DNA of 64,000 nt, taken from contig JACQXX010000116.1 in NCBI GenBank assembly GCA_016208495.1, forward strand, positions 1 through 64,000. Direction: 5' to 3'. A program made the position numbers and the translations under genes. The stretch comes from Acidobacteriota bacterium (GTDB lineage Bacteria > Acidobacteriota > Blastocatellia > Chloracidobacteriales > Chloracidobacteriaceae). The notes below the pieces were generated by a model. The model was not told the origin of the DNA. It saw only the letters and a program-made list of their open reading frames with translations, and made no database searches. Below, in pieces: positions 34,011-43,519 of the stretch (position 1 is its first letter; each line of letters opens with the position of its first letter).

Positions 34011-34640
34011 TCACCGGTAGAGGCGTTTCATTGACTCTTTTAAGAGGAAAGAGAACTCACGTCGTGATTCTTCTTTGAGGCATTGGGTGACCGCTTTTTC
34101 AGCCGCGGCGGTTTGCCATCCCAGATTGACCAGGGCTGAAACCAGATCCGATTTAAGAAGCGTTTCCTGGTGTTGATCCTGGCCTGGTTCTGGCGTTGAA
34201 GTTGTGGTTGTGGTTCCACCTGTCTCTAGTACGGAAAGTGCGGTGAGCTTATCACGAAGTTCAACGACAAGTCGCTCGGCTGTTTTTTTGCCAATCCCTG
34301 GAATGCCAGAAAGCCGTCGGATATCTCCATTTTTCAAAGCTGAAATAAGCTCATCAATGGTGAGTCCTGAGAGGATAGTGAGCGCTAATTTCGGGCCAAC
34401 ACCAGAAACCGATATGAGTCTGATAAAGACCTCTTTTTCGAGTTTTGTGCTAAAACCGTAGAGAATCAGGGCATCTTCACGAACGATCATTTGGATGTAG
34501 AGGGAGAGTGCGGATCCGCTTTCGCCAGCTTGATAGAAGGTAGAAAGCGGGATGAATACCTCATACCCAATGCCTGCAACATCAACGATAAAATTCGATG
34601 GATTTTTTTCAAGTAATTTGCCAGTCAGAAACGCAATCAT
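34011..34640 (-). CDS. ruvA: RuvA, Holliday junction DNA-binding subunit
   Basis: 209 residues, the normal length. RuvA binds four-way DNA junctions and loads the RuvB motor for branch migration. The N-terminal OB fold (MIAFLTGKLLEKNPSNFIVDVAGIGYEV, core DVAGIGYEVFIP) is followed by two helix-hairpin-helix motifs (ISVSGVGPKLALTIL and LSGIPGIGKKTAERLVVEL). A Thr/Pro-rich linker (about 143-160) leads to domain III (SDLVSALVNLGWQTAAAEKAV), which contacts RuvB. No ruvB or ruvC is visible in the window. The upstream 390 bases are AT-rich and probably hold its promoter together with that of the divergent response-regulator gene. Confidence 0.97.
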   Translation of the reverse strand: MIAFLTGKLLEKNPSNFIVDVAGIGYEVFIPLSTFYQAGESGSALSLYIQMIVREDALILYGFSTKLEKEVFIRLISVSGVGPKLALTILSGLTIDELISALKNGDIRRLSGIPGIGKKTAERLVVELRDKLTALSVLETGGTTTTTSTPEPGQDQHQETLLKSDLVSALVNLGWQTAAAEKAVTQCLKEESRREFSFLLKESMKRLYR

Positions 34641-35027
34641 AAGAAAATAATTTGAAATGGAAAGAAGAGGAGTGTCAGGTTGGCTGAACCCTACTTGAAA
34701 TCAAAGCCGGGGATCAAGTGGAATCCAGGCTGCCAGGTAAGGGAAGATCGTGCTGGATATTGAATGTGATTACATATATAGATAAAGTTAAAATATCGTT
34801 GTAAGCATAATCTGTAATTAGTTTAAATTACATAAATTATCTAATTTTTCTCTTTGGAAAATATGGAAATACATTTATGTAATCAATGAAAATAATTGTA
34901 AATACTCTGTTAAAGTTGAGCCTGAATCGAAGGAGCTGGATATCCCTGGTTGAAATTCCCATCTGTTTGGGGAAAGATGGGAGAGACTTCAAGATCAATC
35001 CAAATTCCTTTTCCATCCCAAAGAAAA
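34641..35027. other. AT-rich divergent promoter region
   Basis: No gene. This region between ruvA (minus) and the NtrC-type gene (plus) is strongly AT-rich from about 34770 to 34910, which suits a promoter region. I could not fix a specific -10/-35 or -12/-24 pair. Confidence 0.45.
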
Positions 35028-36458
35028 ATGAAGCTCATGAAACGCATTTTAATCGTCGATGACGATATCGAATTTCGACAAGTTTTAGAGCAGTTAATGC
35101 TCCACGAAGGCCACTGGGTAAGGGTGGCTGAATCCTCAGCCACAGCCATCCAGTTGTTCCGCGATATGGCGGCTACCCCTCAGCCGTTTGACCTGGTGAT
35201 ATCGGATATGATGCTGGGTGATGGGTCGGGCCTGGATGTGCTTAGTGTGGTGCGAGAGGTAACCACGGACACCCCCTTTATCTTCGTGACCGCCTTTGGT
35301 TCGATGGAATCCGTGGCTGAAGCGATCCGCAAAGATGTGTTTGACTATGTTGCCAAGCCATTTGATGCTGGTGAATTATTGCGGGTCGTGAGACGAGCTT
35401 TATCAAAGCTTTCAACTGAGATTGAACCAACCCTTGAAGTCCCCGATTCAGTGGCGGGAAGCCTGAAAATCATCGGGAGCAGCCCACCCATGATTGAGCT
35501 TTACAAGGCGGTTGCGCGGGTCTCGGCAACTGACTCCACCGTCTTGATGTCAGGCGAATCCGGAACAGGAAAGGAACTGGTTGCCCGGGCAATTCACAAC
35601 AATTCCTTGCGAGCCCACCGCCCTTTTATAGGCGTCAATTGCGGCGCCTTTCCTGAGACTCTGCTGGAAAGCGAGTTATTTGGACATGTGAAAGGCTCGT
35701 TCACCGGTGCCAATACAGAGCGAATCGGAATCTTTGAAGCGGCGGCTGGCGGAACCGTTTTTTTAGATGAAATCTCTGAAACCTCGCCGAATTTCCAGGT
35801 GAAATTGCTGCGAGTTCTACAGGAGCACCGTATTCGTCCGGTTGGGTCAAATCAGGAACGAACCGTCAATGTACGATGGCTGGCCGCAACCAACCAGCCA
35901 CTGACGACCCTGGCTCAGTCAGCTACCTTCCGTCGGGATCTTTTTTACCGATTGAGTGTGATTAATTTGCGCCTGCCTCCATTACGGGAGCGTCGAGAGG
36001 ATATCCCGCTTCTGGTCGAGTATTTTGTCCAGCGGTTTAATTCCCGTCAGCGAAAGGCCGTTCGGCTGGCTGAGGTCACGATGGACTGGCTGGTGAGGCA
36101 AGATTGGCTGGGAAACGTTCGTGAGCTTGAGCACGCGGTTGAGCGGGCGGTTACGATGAACATCACCGGGGAGTTAATCCCGCAGGATTTTCTTCAATTT
36201 GGATTGTTTGACATGTCGCCACCAGCCACCAACCAGCCGCCGGTTAGTCAGGCAACAGGGATAACCAGTTGGGTATGCCTGCTTCCTAAAACGCTGGATG
36301 AAGTAGAAAGAGAGCATTTACTGGTGACGTTGAGCTATACCCAGGGCAACAAAGTCCGGGCAGCCGAGCTTTTAGGCATCGGACGGTGGTCTCTGTACCG
36401 AAAAGCCCGGCGACTTGGTATTAATCTTGGGGCTGATAATGATTTTTCTAAGGAATAA
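35028..36458 (+). CDS. NtrC-family sigma-54-dependent response regulator
   Basis: About 476 residues; starts at ATG 35028 or 35037 are both possible. The receiver domain (MKRILIVDDDIEF, phospho-acceptor Asp in LVISDMMLGDGSG, Lys in YVAKPFD) precedes a sigma-54-interacting AAA domain with Walker A GESGTGKE, the GSFTGA loop (the variant of GAFTGA that contacts sigma-54), and FLDEISE. A Fis-type helix-turn-helix closes the protein (VRAAELLGIGRWSLYRKARRLG). It should activate sigma-54 promoters. No histidine kinase is adjacent; kinases at 52578 and 58865 are candidates. It leads an apparent operon with the next three genes (18-base gap). Confidence 0.95.
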   Translation: MKLMKRILIVDDDIEFRQVLEQLMLHEGHWVRVAESSATAIQLFRDMAATPQPFDLVISDMMLGDGSGLDVLSVVREVTTDTPFIFVTAFGSMESVAEAIRKDVFDYVAKPFDAGELLRVVRRALSKLSTEIEPTLEVPDSVAGSLKIIGSSPPMIELYKAVARVSATDSTVLMSGESGTGKELVARAIHNNSLRAHRPFIGVNCGAFPETLLESELFGHVKGSFTGANTERIGIFEAAAGGTVFLDEISETSPNFQVKLLRVLQEHRIRPVGSNQERTVNVRWLAATNQPLTTLAQSATFRRDLFYRLSVINLRLPPLRERREDIPLLVEYFVQRFNSRQRKAVRLAEVTMDWLVRQDWLGNVRELEHAVERAVTMNITGELIPQDFLQFGLFDMSPPATNQPPVSQATGITSWVCLLPKTLDEVEREHLLVTLSYTQGNKVRAAELLGIGRWSLYRKARRLGINLGADNDFSKE

Positions 36459-36476
36459 CAAGAAAGGTAAAACCGA

Positions 36477-38768
36477 ATGACCCTACATTTTTCGTGCGAT
36501 CCGAACCCGGACGTTCTTCACACGCCAGTGTCTTCAGGTTCTCAGCCATTACTGAAATGGAGCCAGGTTCGAAGTCTTGAAAAGGTCCTGCCGTTGAACC
36601 GCGCTTTTTTAGTTTTTTTCCTGGTAATCTGGGGAGGCTGGTGGATTTCAACTTGCCCGATACAGGCAGCGACCGACACTCAGTTTTGGGAAGTCTTTCG
36701 TCAGGCTGATGTTTTGAAAGGAACGATGACAAACTTGTCGGTTTCTGATCGGGGGAGACTGTCGTTGTCACCACGCAACGAGGTCGTCTTTGATACCCGG
36801 CAGCCGTATATCTGGTCCTGTGCACGCGACGGACAGGGGACGACCTACGTCGGAACCGGACACGAGGGGCAGGTGTATCGAATTGACCCGGCTGGCCAGT
36901 CAAAACTGATCGCCGACTTTGACGAGCTGGATGTAACCGCTCTGGCAGTGGGGTCCAAAGGTACTCTCTGGGCGGCAACATCTCCCAATGGGAAAGTTTA
37001 TCAAATTGAATCAGATGGAACCCGCACGGTGTTTTTTAATCCGGAAGAGAAATATATTTGGGCATTAGAGACAACTGATCGTGGCGAACTGATCGTGGCA
37101 ACAGGGGACAAAGGCATCGTTTATCGGGTGGATCCATCCGGCAAAAGCGTGGTGGTGTTTGATTCCACCGAAGTCAATATTACTTCCCTGGCGGTGGATC
37201 GTCTGGGGAATATTTACGCCGGGAGTGATCCGGGTGGGGTTGTGTACCGCATCGAAGGCCCTGGGAAAGCCTTTGCGGTGTTTGATTCCGCTCTGAGGGA
37301 AATTCATCGCTTGCTCATTGGAAAAAATGGGACCGTCTTTGCGCTTGCCGTTGATGACAAGGCGGTTCGTCCGGCCAGCGAGCCTGTATCAACCGGAAAA
37401 GAGTCGGTATCTGTAACTTTGTTGTCCGATTCGGCTTCCCCGATTTCATCCGCGGTGAATCTGGTCAATACCCGGTCGGAGAGTGGCGCCGCACAATCGG
37501 TATTGTATGGAATCCAACCTGACGGCGAGACCGAGATCTGGTGGGGATCAACCGAGCTGGTGGGTCTGGATTGCCTGGAAACGCCACAGGGTACAATCCT
37601 GATTGGGACCGGGACCCACGGACGGTTATTTGAAGTTGACCGCCAGGGGCAAACACACATGGTTTTCCAAACAACGGAAGACCATATTTCGAATATTGAG
37701 GCTGGTTCATCGGGTGAGGTATGGGTAACCACCAGTAATTTCGGGAAGGTTTGGAAGATAACACCGGGCACCGCTTCAGATGGGCAGTATGTATCGCCGG
37801 TTCAGGATGCAAAATGTGTGGCTGACTGGGGAATGATTTCCTGGCGTGGCGGTGGCGAAATTCGAGTGCAAACCCGAAGCGGCAATACTGAAATACCAGA
37901 TGATACGTGGAGTGGATGGTCGGTTGAAGTTGTCCTGGGTGATGGGGAAAAAATCAAAAGCCCGACGGCACGTTATCTCCAATGGCAGATTCGGTTTTCG
38001 CCGGCCAGTCGCCTGGATAGTTTGAAAGTGGCGTATATGCCCAAAAACATTGCCCCCCGGATTAGTTCATTGACGGTGTTGTCGCCAGGAATTGCATTGC
38101 AGGAAACCGCTCAACCCCCAATTGATCCAGCGATTCTCACGGCAGGGCTTGATCCGGCGCTGTTTGGTTTGAGTGGAAATCTGCCCCCCCGCAAGGTTTT
38201 CCAGAAAGGCGCCCGGTCATTGCAATGGCAAGGCGAAGATGCCAATGGCGATCAACTTGTATATCAGGTGTCTTATCGCCTTGTGGGTCAGTCGGCCTGG
38301 GTCCTGCTTGGAGCGACTCAGCGAGCGTCGTTTTTCCTGGTGAATGCGGATGTTTTGCCAGATGGGCTGTATGAATTCAAAATAGAAGTTACCGACGCGC
38401 CCTCGAATCCAGCCAATCGGGTGCTGGTCGGATACCAAATCAGCGACCCGGTGGAGGTTGACAATAGCCCACCAGCCATCAGCCTGAAGGGAGAGCCGAC
38501 GCCGCGTACCAGTGGGACAAGCGTTGAGTTTCAGATCAGCGATCAGATGAGTTTGGTTCGTCGGGTCGAGTATAGTGTGAATGGGGGGAGTTGGATTCCT
38601 CTGAGCCCAATGGATGGGATTTCCGATCAGAAAACAGAAACCTTTGAACTGGAGCTCAAGCACTCAGGGACGGCTCAACTGGTGGCGATTCGGGCATATG
38701 ACGAGGCCGCCAATGTTGGAACCAGGACGGTGATGATCAAGGAAAGCGGAAAGGGATCGGCGAAATGA
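36477..38768 (+). CDS. Secreted beta-propeller protein
   Basis: 763 residues. An N-terminal hydrophobic segment (about 43-64, AFLVFFLVIWGGWWIS) is a signal or anchor. Residues about 70-470 contain six or seven repeats of a propeller blade such as GTTYVGTGHEGQVYRIDPAGQSKL (core YVGTGHEGQVYRIDPAG), GTLWAATSPNGKVYQIESDG and GNIYAGSDPGGVVYRIEG, like WD40/NHL/SMP-30-type propellers. The C-terminal 300 residues are Ig/fibronectin-like. AAAGG precedes the ATG by nine bases. It overlaps the ABC ATPase gene by four bases (ATGA). Function unknown. Confidence 0.85.
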   Translation: MTLHFSCDPNPDVLHTPVSSGSQPLLKWSQVRSLEKVLPLNRAFLVFFLVIWGGWWISTCPIQAATDTQFWEVFRQADVLKGTMTNLSVSDRGRLSLSPRNEVVFDTRQPYIWSCARDGQGTTYVGTGHEGQVYRIDPAGQSKLIADFDELDVTALAVGSKGTLWAATSPNGKVYQIESDGTRTVFFNPEEKYIWALETTDRGELIVATGDKGIVYRVDPSGKSVVVFDSTEVNITSLAVDRLGNIYAGSDPGGVVYRIEGPGKAFAVFDSALREIHRLLIGKNGTVFALAVDDKAVRPASEPVSTGKESVSVTLLSDSASPISSAVNLVNTRSESGAAQSVLYGIQPDGETEIWWGSTELVGLDCLETPQGTILIGTGTHGRLFEVDRQGQTHMVFQTTEDHISNIEAGSSGEVWVTTSNFGKVWKITPGTASDGQYVSPVQDAKCVADWGMISWRGGGEIRVQTRSGNTEIPDDTWSGWSVEVVLGDGEKIKSPTARYLQWQIRFSPASRLDSLKVAYMPKNIAPRISSLTVLSPGIALQETAQPPIDPAILTAGLDPALFGLSGNLPPRKVFQKGARSLQWQGEDANGDQLVYQVSYRLVGQSAWVLLGATQRASFFLVNADVLPDGLYEFKIEVTDAPSNPANRVLVGYQISDPVEVDNSPPAISLKGEPTPRTSGTSVEFQISDQMSLVRRVEYSVNGGSWIPLSPMDGISDQKTETFELELKHSGTAQLVAIRAYDEAANVGTRTVMIKESGKGSAK

Positions 38769-39829
38769 CGGATCAGCGTTTCTTTGTTGAATTGCGAGCG
38801 CTTTCCTGTCGGTTTTCAGGAAAGACCGTTTTAAACAACCTTTCGCTCTTCCTGAGGCGGGGAGAGTTCTTTAGTCTGCTTGGGCCTTCAGGATGTGGGA
38901 AAACAACCACCTTGAGGATTCTGGCTGGGCTTGAGACCCCCTGGTCTGGATCAGTCTGGGTCAACGGTCTTGACATCACCTCACTCCCGCCGGAATCACG
39001 GGGACTGGGGTATGTTTTTCAGAATTACGCGCTTTTTCCGCACTTGAACGTGTGGGAAAATGTTGCCTTTGGGTGTCGCATTCAGAAACTGGAGGTCCGC
39101 ACGATTGATCGGCAGGTCAGCGATGCGCTTGAGTTGGTGAAGCTGGCCGACTTTGGGAAGCGCCAGGTATTTGAACTTTCAGGTGGGCAACAGCAACGGG
39201 TTGCATTGGCCCGGGCACTGGCAATCCAGCCTCAGGTTTTGCTGCTCGATGAGCCGTTCAGCAATTTGGATTCACGACTTCGCATTGAAACCCGCGAACA
39301 GGTGCGGGAAATTGTACGATCTTTAAAGGTGACGACCGTTCTGGTAACCCATGATCGGGAAGAGGCGTTTGCCTTATCTGATCGGCTGGCGGTGATGGAA
39401 CGTGGAGAGGTCAAGCAAGTTGGGACTCCGCGCGAAGTATATTTTACCCCGCAAACCCTGGAGGTGGCCCGGTTTTGGAATGATGGGAATTGCGTGCCGC
39501 TCACCGCCGTTACAGAGGGTATTTCTCGATTGGATAAAAAAAGTGAAAAAGCCAGCCATGTCTTTTTTCGCAGTGAAGATGCCCGGTTGGAGTTTTCGAA
39601 TCCAGGGAATGATCAGTCTGATAAGTTGCAGTCCGCGGGCTGTGTTGCTTTTCAAGGCATCGTTGATTCAATTCAATTTACTGGAGCTTCGTGGCTCTGT
39701 ACCGTCTCTACACAGGCCGGTCAACTTTCAATCGCCATCGCTGGCCGAGAACAATCGCCAGAAACCGGGCGCCCATGTTATGTTGTGGTTCCAGCCGTGA
39801 ATCTGCATTTTCTCGATCGTACTTTTTGA
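38765..39829 (+). CDS. ABC transporter ATP-binding protein (CysA/PotA/FbpC-like)
   Basis: 354 residues. Walker A GPSGCGKTT (about 41-49), the signature LSGGQQQRVALARAL, Walker B VLLLDEPFSNLD and the H-loop VTHDREEAF are all intact. A C-terminal TOBE-like domain from about residue 245 is typical of importers of sulfate, polyamine, iron or molybdate (CysA/PotA/FbpC/ModC). The gene overlaps the propeller gene by four bases and precedes recN by 30. No permease or binding-protein gene is in the operon, so its membrane partner must be elsewhere. Confidence 0.92.
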   Translation: MTDQRFFVELRALSCRFSGKTVLNNLSLFLRRGEFFSLLGPSGCGKTTTLRILAGLETPWSGSVWVNGLDITSLPPESRGLGYVFQNYALFPHLNVWENVAFGCRIQKLEVRTIDRQVSDALELVKLADFGKRQVFELSGGQQQRVALARALAIQPQVLLLDEPFSNLDSRLRIETREQVREIVRSLKVTTVLVTHDREEAFALSDRLAVMERGEVKQVGTPREVYFTPQTLEVARFWNDGNCVPLTAVTEGISRLDKKSEKASHVFFRSEDARLEFSNPGNDQSDKLQSAGCVAFQGIVDSIQFTGASWLCTVSTQAGQLSIAIAGREQSPETGRPCYVVVPAVNLHFLDRTF

Positions 39830-39859
39830 TTATTTCTTTTTTGTGAGGATCAACCGGGC

Positions 39860-41542
39860 ATGCTGAAGCTTCTGAATGTTCTGAACCTCGCCCTTGTCTC
39901 GCGTCTGTGTATTGAATTCGAACCTGGCCTGAATGTGCTGACCGGAGAAACCGGGTCGGGAAAATCAATTGTGGTTGATTCGCTGGGAATGGTCCTGGGT
40001 GGACGCTCATCTCCGGATATGATTCGCACGGGGGAGCAGAAAGCCTGCGTGGAAGCTGTTTTTAGCATTCCACACCACCCTCAAGTCCTTGATCTGTGCA
40101 CCGAACATGGGCTGGAAGTTGATCTTGATGAATTTCTGATTCGTCGGGAGATCACCAGCCAGGGACGAAACCGCGTTTTTATTCAAGACCAGCTTTCCAC
40201 TGTCAATTTTCTCAAACAACTTCGGCCATTCCTGGTTGATATTCACGGCCAGGGAGATCAGCAGACACTTCTGCATAAGGAAGCCCACAGTGCGGTGCTG
40301 GATGCCTTTGGGGGAATTGATGGACTGGCCGCCCAGGTTCGTGAGGCGTATGAAGCCTGGGACCTGGCTCGCAAGGAACTGGAAGCTGCCCGCCAGGGTG
40401 AAGCCGAGCGGCTGCGGCGAGTGGATATGCTCGCCTTTCAATGTCAGGAAATCGAAGCTGCGAAAATCACCAATCCCGCTGAAGACGTTGAACTGGAGGC
40501 CGAACTCCACGTGCTTTCAAACGCCGAAAAACTCGTCACGCTGGCGACCAGTTGTTTTGACGCCCTGTATGAAGACGAGTCTTCGATCCTGACCCGACTG
40601 GCAACTGTTCTAAGGCGGGTTGATGATTTATCAACCATTGATCCAAGTATTGAGGAGACGCTATCGCCGCTGCATGGGGTGCGGTACGTGATTGAGGATG
40701 CGGCATTTGCCCTGCGTGATTATGCCGAGCGGGTCCGGTTTTCACCCGAACGGCTCAAGCAGATTGAGGATCGCCTGATCGAACTAACCCGGCTGAAACG
40801 AAAGTATGGTCCAACGCTCGATGACGTGGTGAAAACAATCTCAACTGCCAGGATACAACTCAAGCGTCTGGGCGCCGGGGAGGAGTATACCCAGTCGCTC
40901 GAAATTGCCCTTGAAAAAGCCGGCGCCGTCTATTTGGGACTGGCTGAAACATTAAGTGCGCGACGACGGGGGGTGGCCACAGACTTTGAGCGGGCATTAA
41001 TGGGAGAACTCAAATTTCTGGCCATGGAAGCCACCCGAATCGAGGTTGGCCTGACCCGATTGCACAGCGAAGGCAAACCCAAATGGGGGCCGACCGGGCT
41101 TGACGAGGTTGAGTTTTTGGTATCCCCAAATATCGGTGAGGAATTGCGAAGTCTCGCCAAAGTGGCTTCGGGAGGGGAAATCTCACGGTTGATGCTGGCA
41201 TTAAAGACCATCACGGCGCCAACGGATTTTCCACGAACGATGGTTTTTGATGAGGTGGACGCCGGTATCGGGGGGAGAGTGGCCGAAGCGGTGGGACAGC
41301 GGTTGAAGCGATTAAGTGACCACCAGCAAGTGTTATGCGTGACCCATTTAGCCCAGATTGCCCGTTTTGGGGCTTCCCATCTGGTTGTATGGAAAGATGT
41401 TGTTGGTACGCGAACGGAAACGTTTGTTGAGCGCCTGGGAATTGACGAGCGGGTGAATGAACTCGCCCGCATGATTGGTGGGGCATCGGTGACCGAGGCC
41501 GCCCGACGGGCAGCCCAGGAAATGCTGACCTCCGTTTCGTGA
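39860..41542 (+). CDS. recN: RecN, DNA repair ATPase
   Basis: 560 residues, the usual length. RecN is an SMC-like ATPase that helps repair double-strand breaks. It begins MLKLLNVLNLALVSRL and has Walker A GETGSGKS at about residues 31-38. The central part is coiled coil. The C-terminal head carries the ABC signature KVASGGEISRLMLALK and Walker B TMVFDEVDAGIGGRVAEAVG. It is the last gene of the response regulator / propeller / ABC series. A repeat element starts almost at its stop codon. Confidence 0.97.
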   Translation: MLKLLNVLNLALVSRLCIEFEPGLNVLTGETGSGKSIVVDSLGMVLGGRSSPDMIRTGEQKACVEAVFSIPHHPQVLDLCTEHGLEVDLDEFLIRREITSQGRNRVFIQDQLSTVNFLKQLRPFLVDIHGQGDQQTLLHKEAHSAVLDAFGGIDGLAAQVREAYEAWDLARKELEAARQGEAERLRRVDMLAFQCQEIEAAKITNPAEDVELEAELHVLSNAEKLVTLATSCFDALYEDESSILTRLATVLRRVDDLSTIDPSIEETLSPLHGVRYVIEDAAFALRDYAERVRFSPERLKQIEDRLIELTRLKRKYGPTLDDVVKTISTARIQLKRLGAGEEYTQSLEIALEKAGAVYLGLAETLSARRRGVATDFERALMGELKFLAMEATRIEVGLTRLHSEGKPKWGPTGLDEVEFLVSPNIGEELRSLAKVASGGEISRLMLALKTITAPTDFPRTMVFDEVDAGIGGRVAEAVGQRLKRLSDHQQVLCVTHLAQIARFGASHLVVWKDVVGTRTETFVERLGIDERVNELARMIGGASVTEAARRAAQEMLTSVS

Positions 41543-41558
41543 GGCTCATCAAACGTGG

Positions 41559-41774
41559 GAGGTGAGAACCTCATCCGCCGCCTGGACAAGAGGAGACACG
41601 GAGACAGACACGGAGACAGATACGGAGACAGGGAGAAAAAACAACTGGTCGCTTCCCCCGCTCTCAATCGGAACTGATCCAACCTGACAAACCTGGTGAA
41701 TTGTCTCCGTGTCTCCGTGTCTCCGTGTCTTCGTGTCTCACACAGGCTCAAACTTCCTTCTCCTGGCGCTTATG
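41559..41774. repeat. About 215-bp inverted-repeat element, copy 2
   Basis: The left arm has GAGACACGGAGACAGACACG and the right arm repeated TGTCTCCG octamers. The right end CTCCTGGCGCTTATGG matches the ends of the copies at 10362-10572 and 52213-52424. The left end is diverged but keeps CTGGACAAG, the complement of CTTGTCCAG in copy 1. Confidence 0.72.
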
Positions 41775-41830
41775 GGTGAGGGGCTGGAGCCTGAGCCTGA
41801 AGCGTCTCACTTAGAATCTTCAGCTTTTTT

Positions 41831-41855
41831 ATCCTTCATCCTTCATCCTTCATCC
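41831..41855. repeat. Tandem ATCCTTC heptamers
   Basis: Three full ATCCTTC units in tandem followed by ATCC. No complementary arm was found nearby, unlike the other heptamer arrays. Confidence 0.8.
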
Positions 41856-42007
41856 GTGAGTCGTGGGCTTGTCCCGGCTGGAACGGAAGGTATATAGTCA
41901 GAGCAGCAATACACTCGGCCAATTAATCACGATCCAATATGAACACGACCAGCTTGCCTGAACCCAGGAAGCCTGGACTGGCTCATTCATTCAAGAAGTG
42001 GGGCAAC

Positions 42008-42514
42008 ATGGAAATCGAAATGAAAATTCGCGGTTTGATGATCGATCCAACCGCCAATACACCGATTGTGATTCTCAAGGACGTCCATAGCGATGTCATG
42101 CTTCCGATTTGGGTGGGGCCGTTCGAAGCAAACGCGATTGCGTTTGAAATCGAAAAAATGTCGCCTCCGCGCCCAATGACGCATGATCTGATGCGGAATC
42201 TCATTATACAGGTGGGTGGGACCGTCAAGCGGATTGTCGTCACCGAGCTCAAAGAGAATACCTTTTATGCGGTGATTGAATTGCAGGTGGGGGACCGGAC
42301 GTTGTTTCTGGATGCTCGCCCAAGCGATGCGATTGCCCTGGCACTGAGAACCGATGCGCCGATTTTTGTCAACGAGGAGGTGATTCGCGAGTCCAGTGCG
42401 ACACTGGTGGAGAAAGATTTAGAGGAAAGCGCGGAACCGGGTGAGGGTTCAGCGGAGGAAATCGAGTGGCCTGAGGAAATTGATGAATCGGATATGGATC
42501 GGTACAAAATGTAA
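42008..42514 (+). CDS. Bifunctional nuclease family protein (DUF151)
   Basis: 168 residues from the ATG at 42008 (MEIEMKIRGLMIDPTANTPIVILKD shortened to EIEMKIRGLMIDP). This is where related proteins begin, although the frame is open to an ATG at 41939. The motif VGPFEANAIAFEIE, PRPMTHDL and LDARPSDAIALALR are diagnostic of the bifunctional nuclease/DUF151 family, some of whose plant members cleave both RNA and DNA. The C-terminal 40 residues are acidic (ESAEPGEGSAEEIEWPEEID). Cytoplasmic. Role in bacteria uncertain. Confidence 0.9.
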   Translation: MEIEMKIRGLMIDPTANTPIVILKDVHSDVMLPIWVGPFEANAIAFEIEKMSPPRPMTHDLMRNLIIQVGGTVKRIVVTELKENTFYAVIELQVGDRTLFLDARPSDAIALALRTDAPIFVNEEVIRESSATLVEKDLEESAEPGEGSAEEIEWPEEIDESDMDRYKM

Positions 42515-42703
42515 ATCTTACGTGAAAAAGAAAGGAGCGACACTGTTTCGTCGCACACTGACTGGAAGTATCGCTTTTCAGATCAATCGTTCCGTGGTGT
42601 TTTGGCGGGGCATCGTTGAGAAACCATTGAAAGAGTTGGATTTCTTTTTCGCGTGGTTTCTTATTCTGAAAATCGGTAGTTCCAGGTTTGGTTCAAAATC
42701 CCA

Positions 42704-43519
42704 ATGAAAAACAAGTCTCTGAAATCTGAACGAAAAGCAGCGCCGGTTCCTCTCAAAGGTGCCGCCACGATTGCGATTGCCAATCAGAAAGGTGGCGTTG
42801 GAAAGACCACGACCACGATCAATCTGGCGGCGGCCCTGGCCATGCGTGGGAAACGGGTTCTTTTGCTGGATTTGGATCCCCAGGGGAACAGCACGCTTTC
42901 TTACCTCGATCAATCCAAAATAGAGCTCTCGGCCTATGACTTTTTAACCGATTTATCAATTCCAGCGGAGATTGTCATCCACCGCAGTCCGGTTGAGGGG
43001 CTCGATGTTCTGCCGGCCCGGATTAGTCTGGCCAAGTTTGAAACCCGACTGGCAGGGGAGTTCGACGCGCCGTTTCGATTAAAAGACCGGCTTGAAGCGG
43101 TCAACGCCCGATACGATTTTATCCTGGTGGATACGCCGCCCACGTTGGGGTTGATTACGGTCAACGCCCTGGTGGCCTCGTCGCATGTTCTGATTCCCAT
43201 CCAGTCATCCTATTTTGCGCTGGAGGGGACGGATGACTTATTGGAAACGGTTGACAAGGTCAAGTCGCGACCGAACCCGAATCTGAATATTTTGGGGGTG
43301 GTCATTACGCTTCACGATAAGCGGACAACGCTGTCCAGAGATATTTTTCAGCAGATTCGGCAGGTCTTTGGTGAGCGGGTTTTCAATACCGTGATTACCA
43401 AATCCGTCCGACTTGAGGAAAGCCCGGCGTACCGGGAATCCATTTTTACCTATGCACCACAATCGAGTGGTGCGGTCGAATATGCAACCTTGTGTGAGGA
43501 GGTAATCAATCGTGTCTAA
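42704..43519 (+). CDS. parA: ParA chromosome-partitioning ATPase
   Basis: 271 residues. The deviant Walker A KGGVGKTT lies near 30-37, followed by [12 protein letters not shown] and the Walker B-like [12 protein letters not shown]. This is the standard Soj/ParA organisation. ParA uses ATP-dependent DNA binding to move ParB-parS complexes. It overlaps parB by eight bases and a parS-like site lies 1.6 kb downstream. Confidence 0.96.
   Translation: MKNKSLKSERKAAPVPLKGAATIAIANQKGGVGKTTTTINLAAALAMRGKRVLLLDLDPQGNSTLSYLDQSKIELSAYDFLTDLSIPAEIVIHRSPVEGLDVLPARISLAKFETRLAGEFDAPFRLKDRLEAVNARYDFILVDTPPTLGLITVNALVASSHVLIPIQSSYFALEGTDDLLETVDKVKSRPNPNLNILGVVITLHDKRTTLSRDIFQQIRQVFGERVFNTVITKSVRLEESPAYRESIFTYAPQSSGAVEYATLCEEVINRV
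43496..43503 (+). promoter_or_regulatory. Shine-Dalgarno for the GTG start of parB
   Basis: GAGGAGGT lies inside the parA coding end, eight bases before GTG 43512, which fixes the non-ATG start. Confidence 0.85.

Larger units (their letters stand above)
41543..42007. other. Gene-free stretch made largely of repeats
   Basis: No convincing gene apart from a possible upstream start (41939) of the next CDS. It holds repeat element copy 2 (about 41559-41774), a run of ATCCTTC heptamers (41831-41855) and a TATATAGT box at about 41891-41898 that might be a -10 element for the downstream gene. Confidence 0.6.

Noticed and set aside
42513-42530. Second parS in front of parA (TCTTACGTGAAAAA)
   Set aside because: Only about 11 of 16 positions fit the consensus and the central CACGTG is broken.
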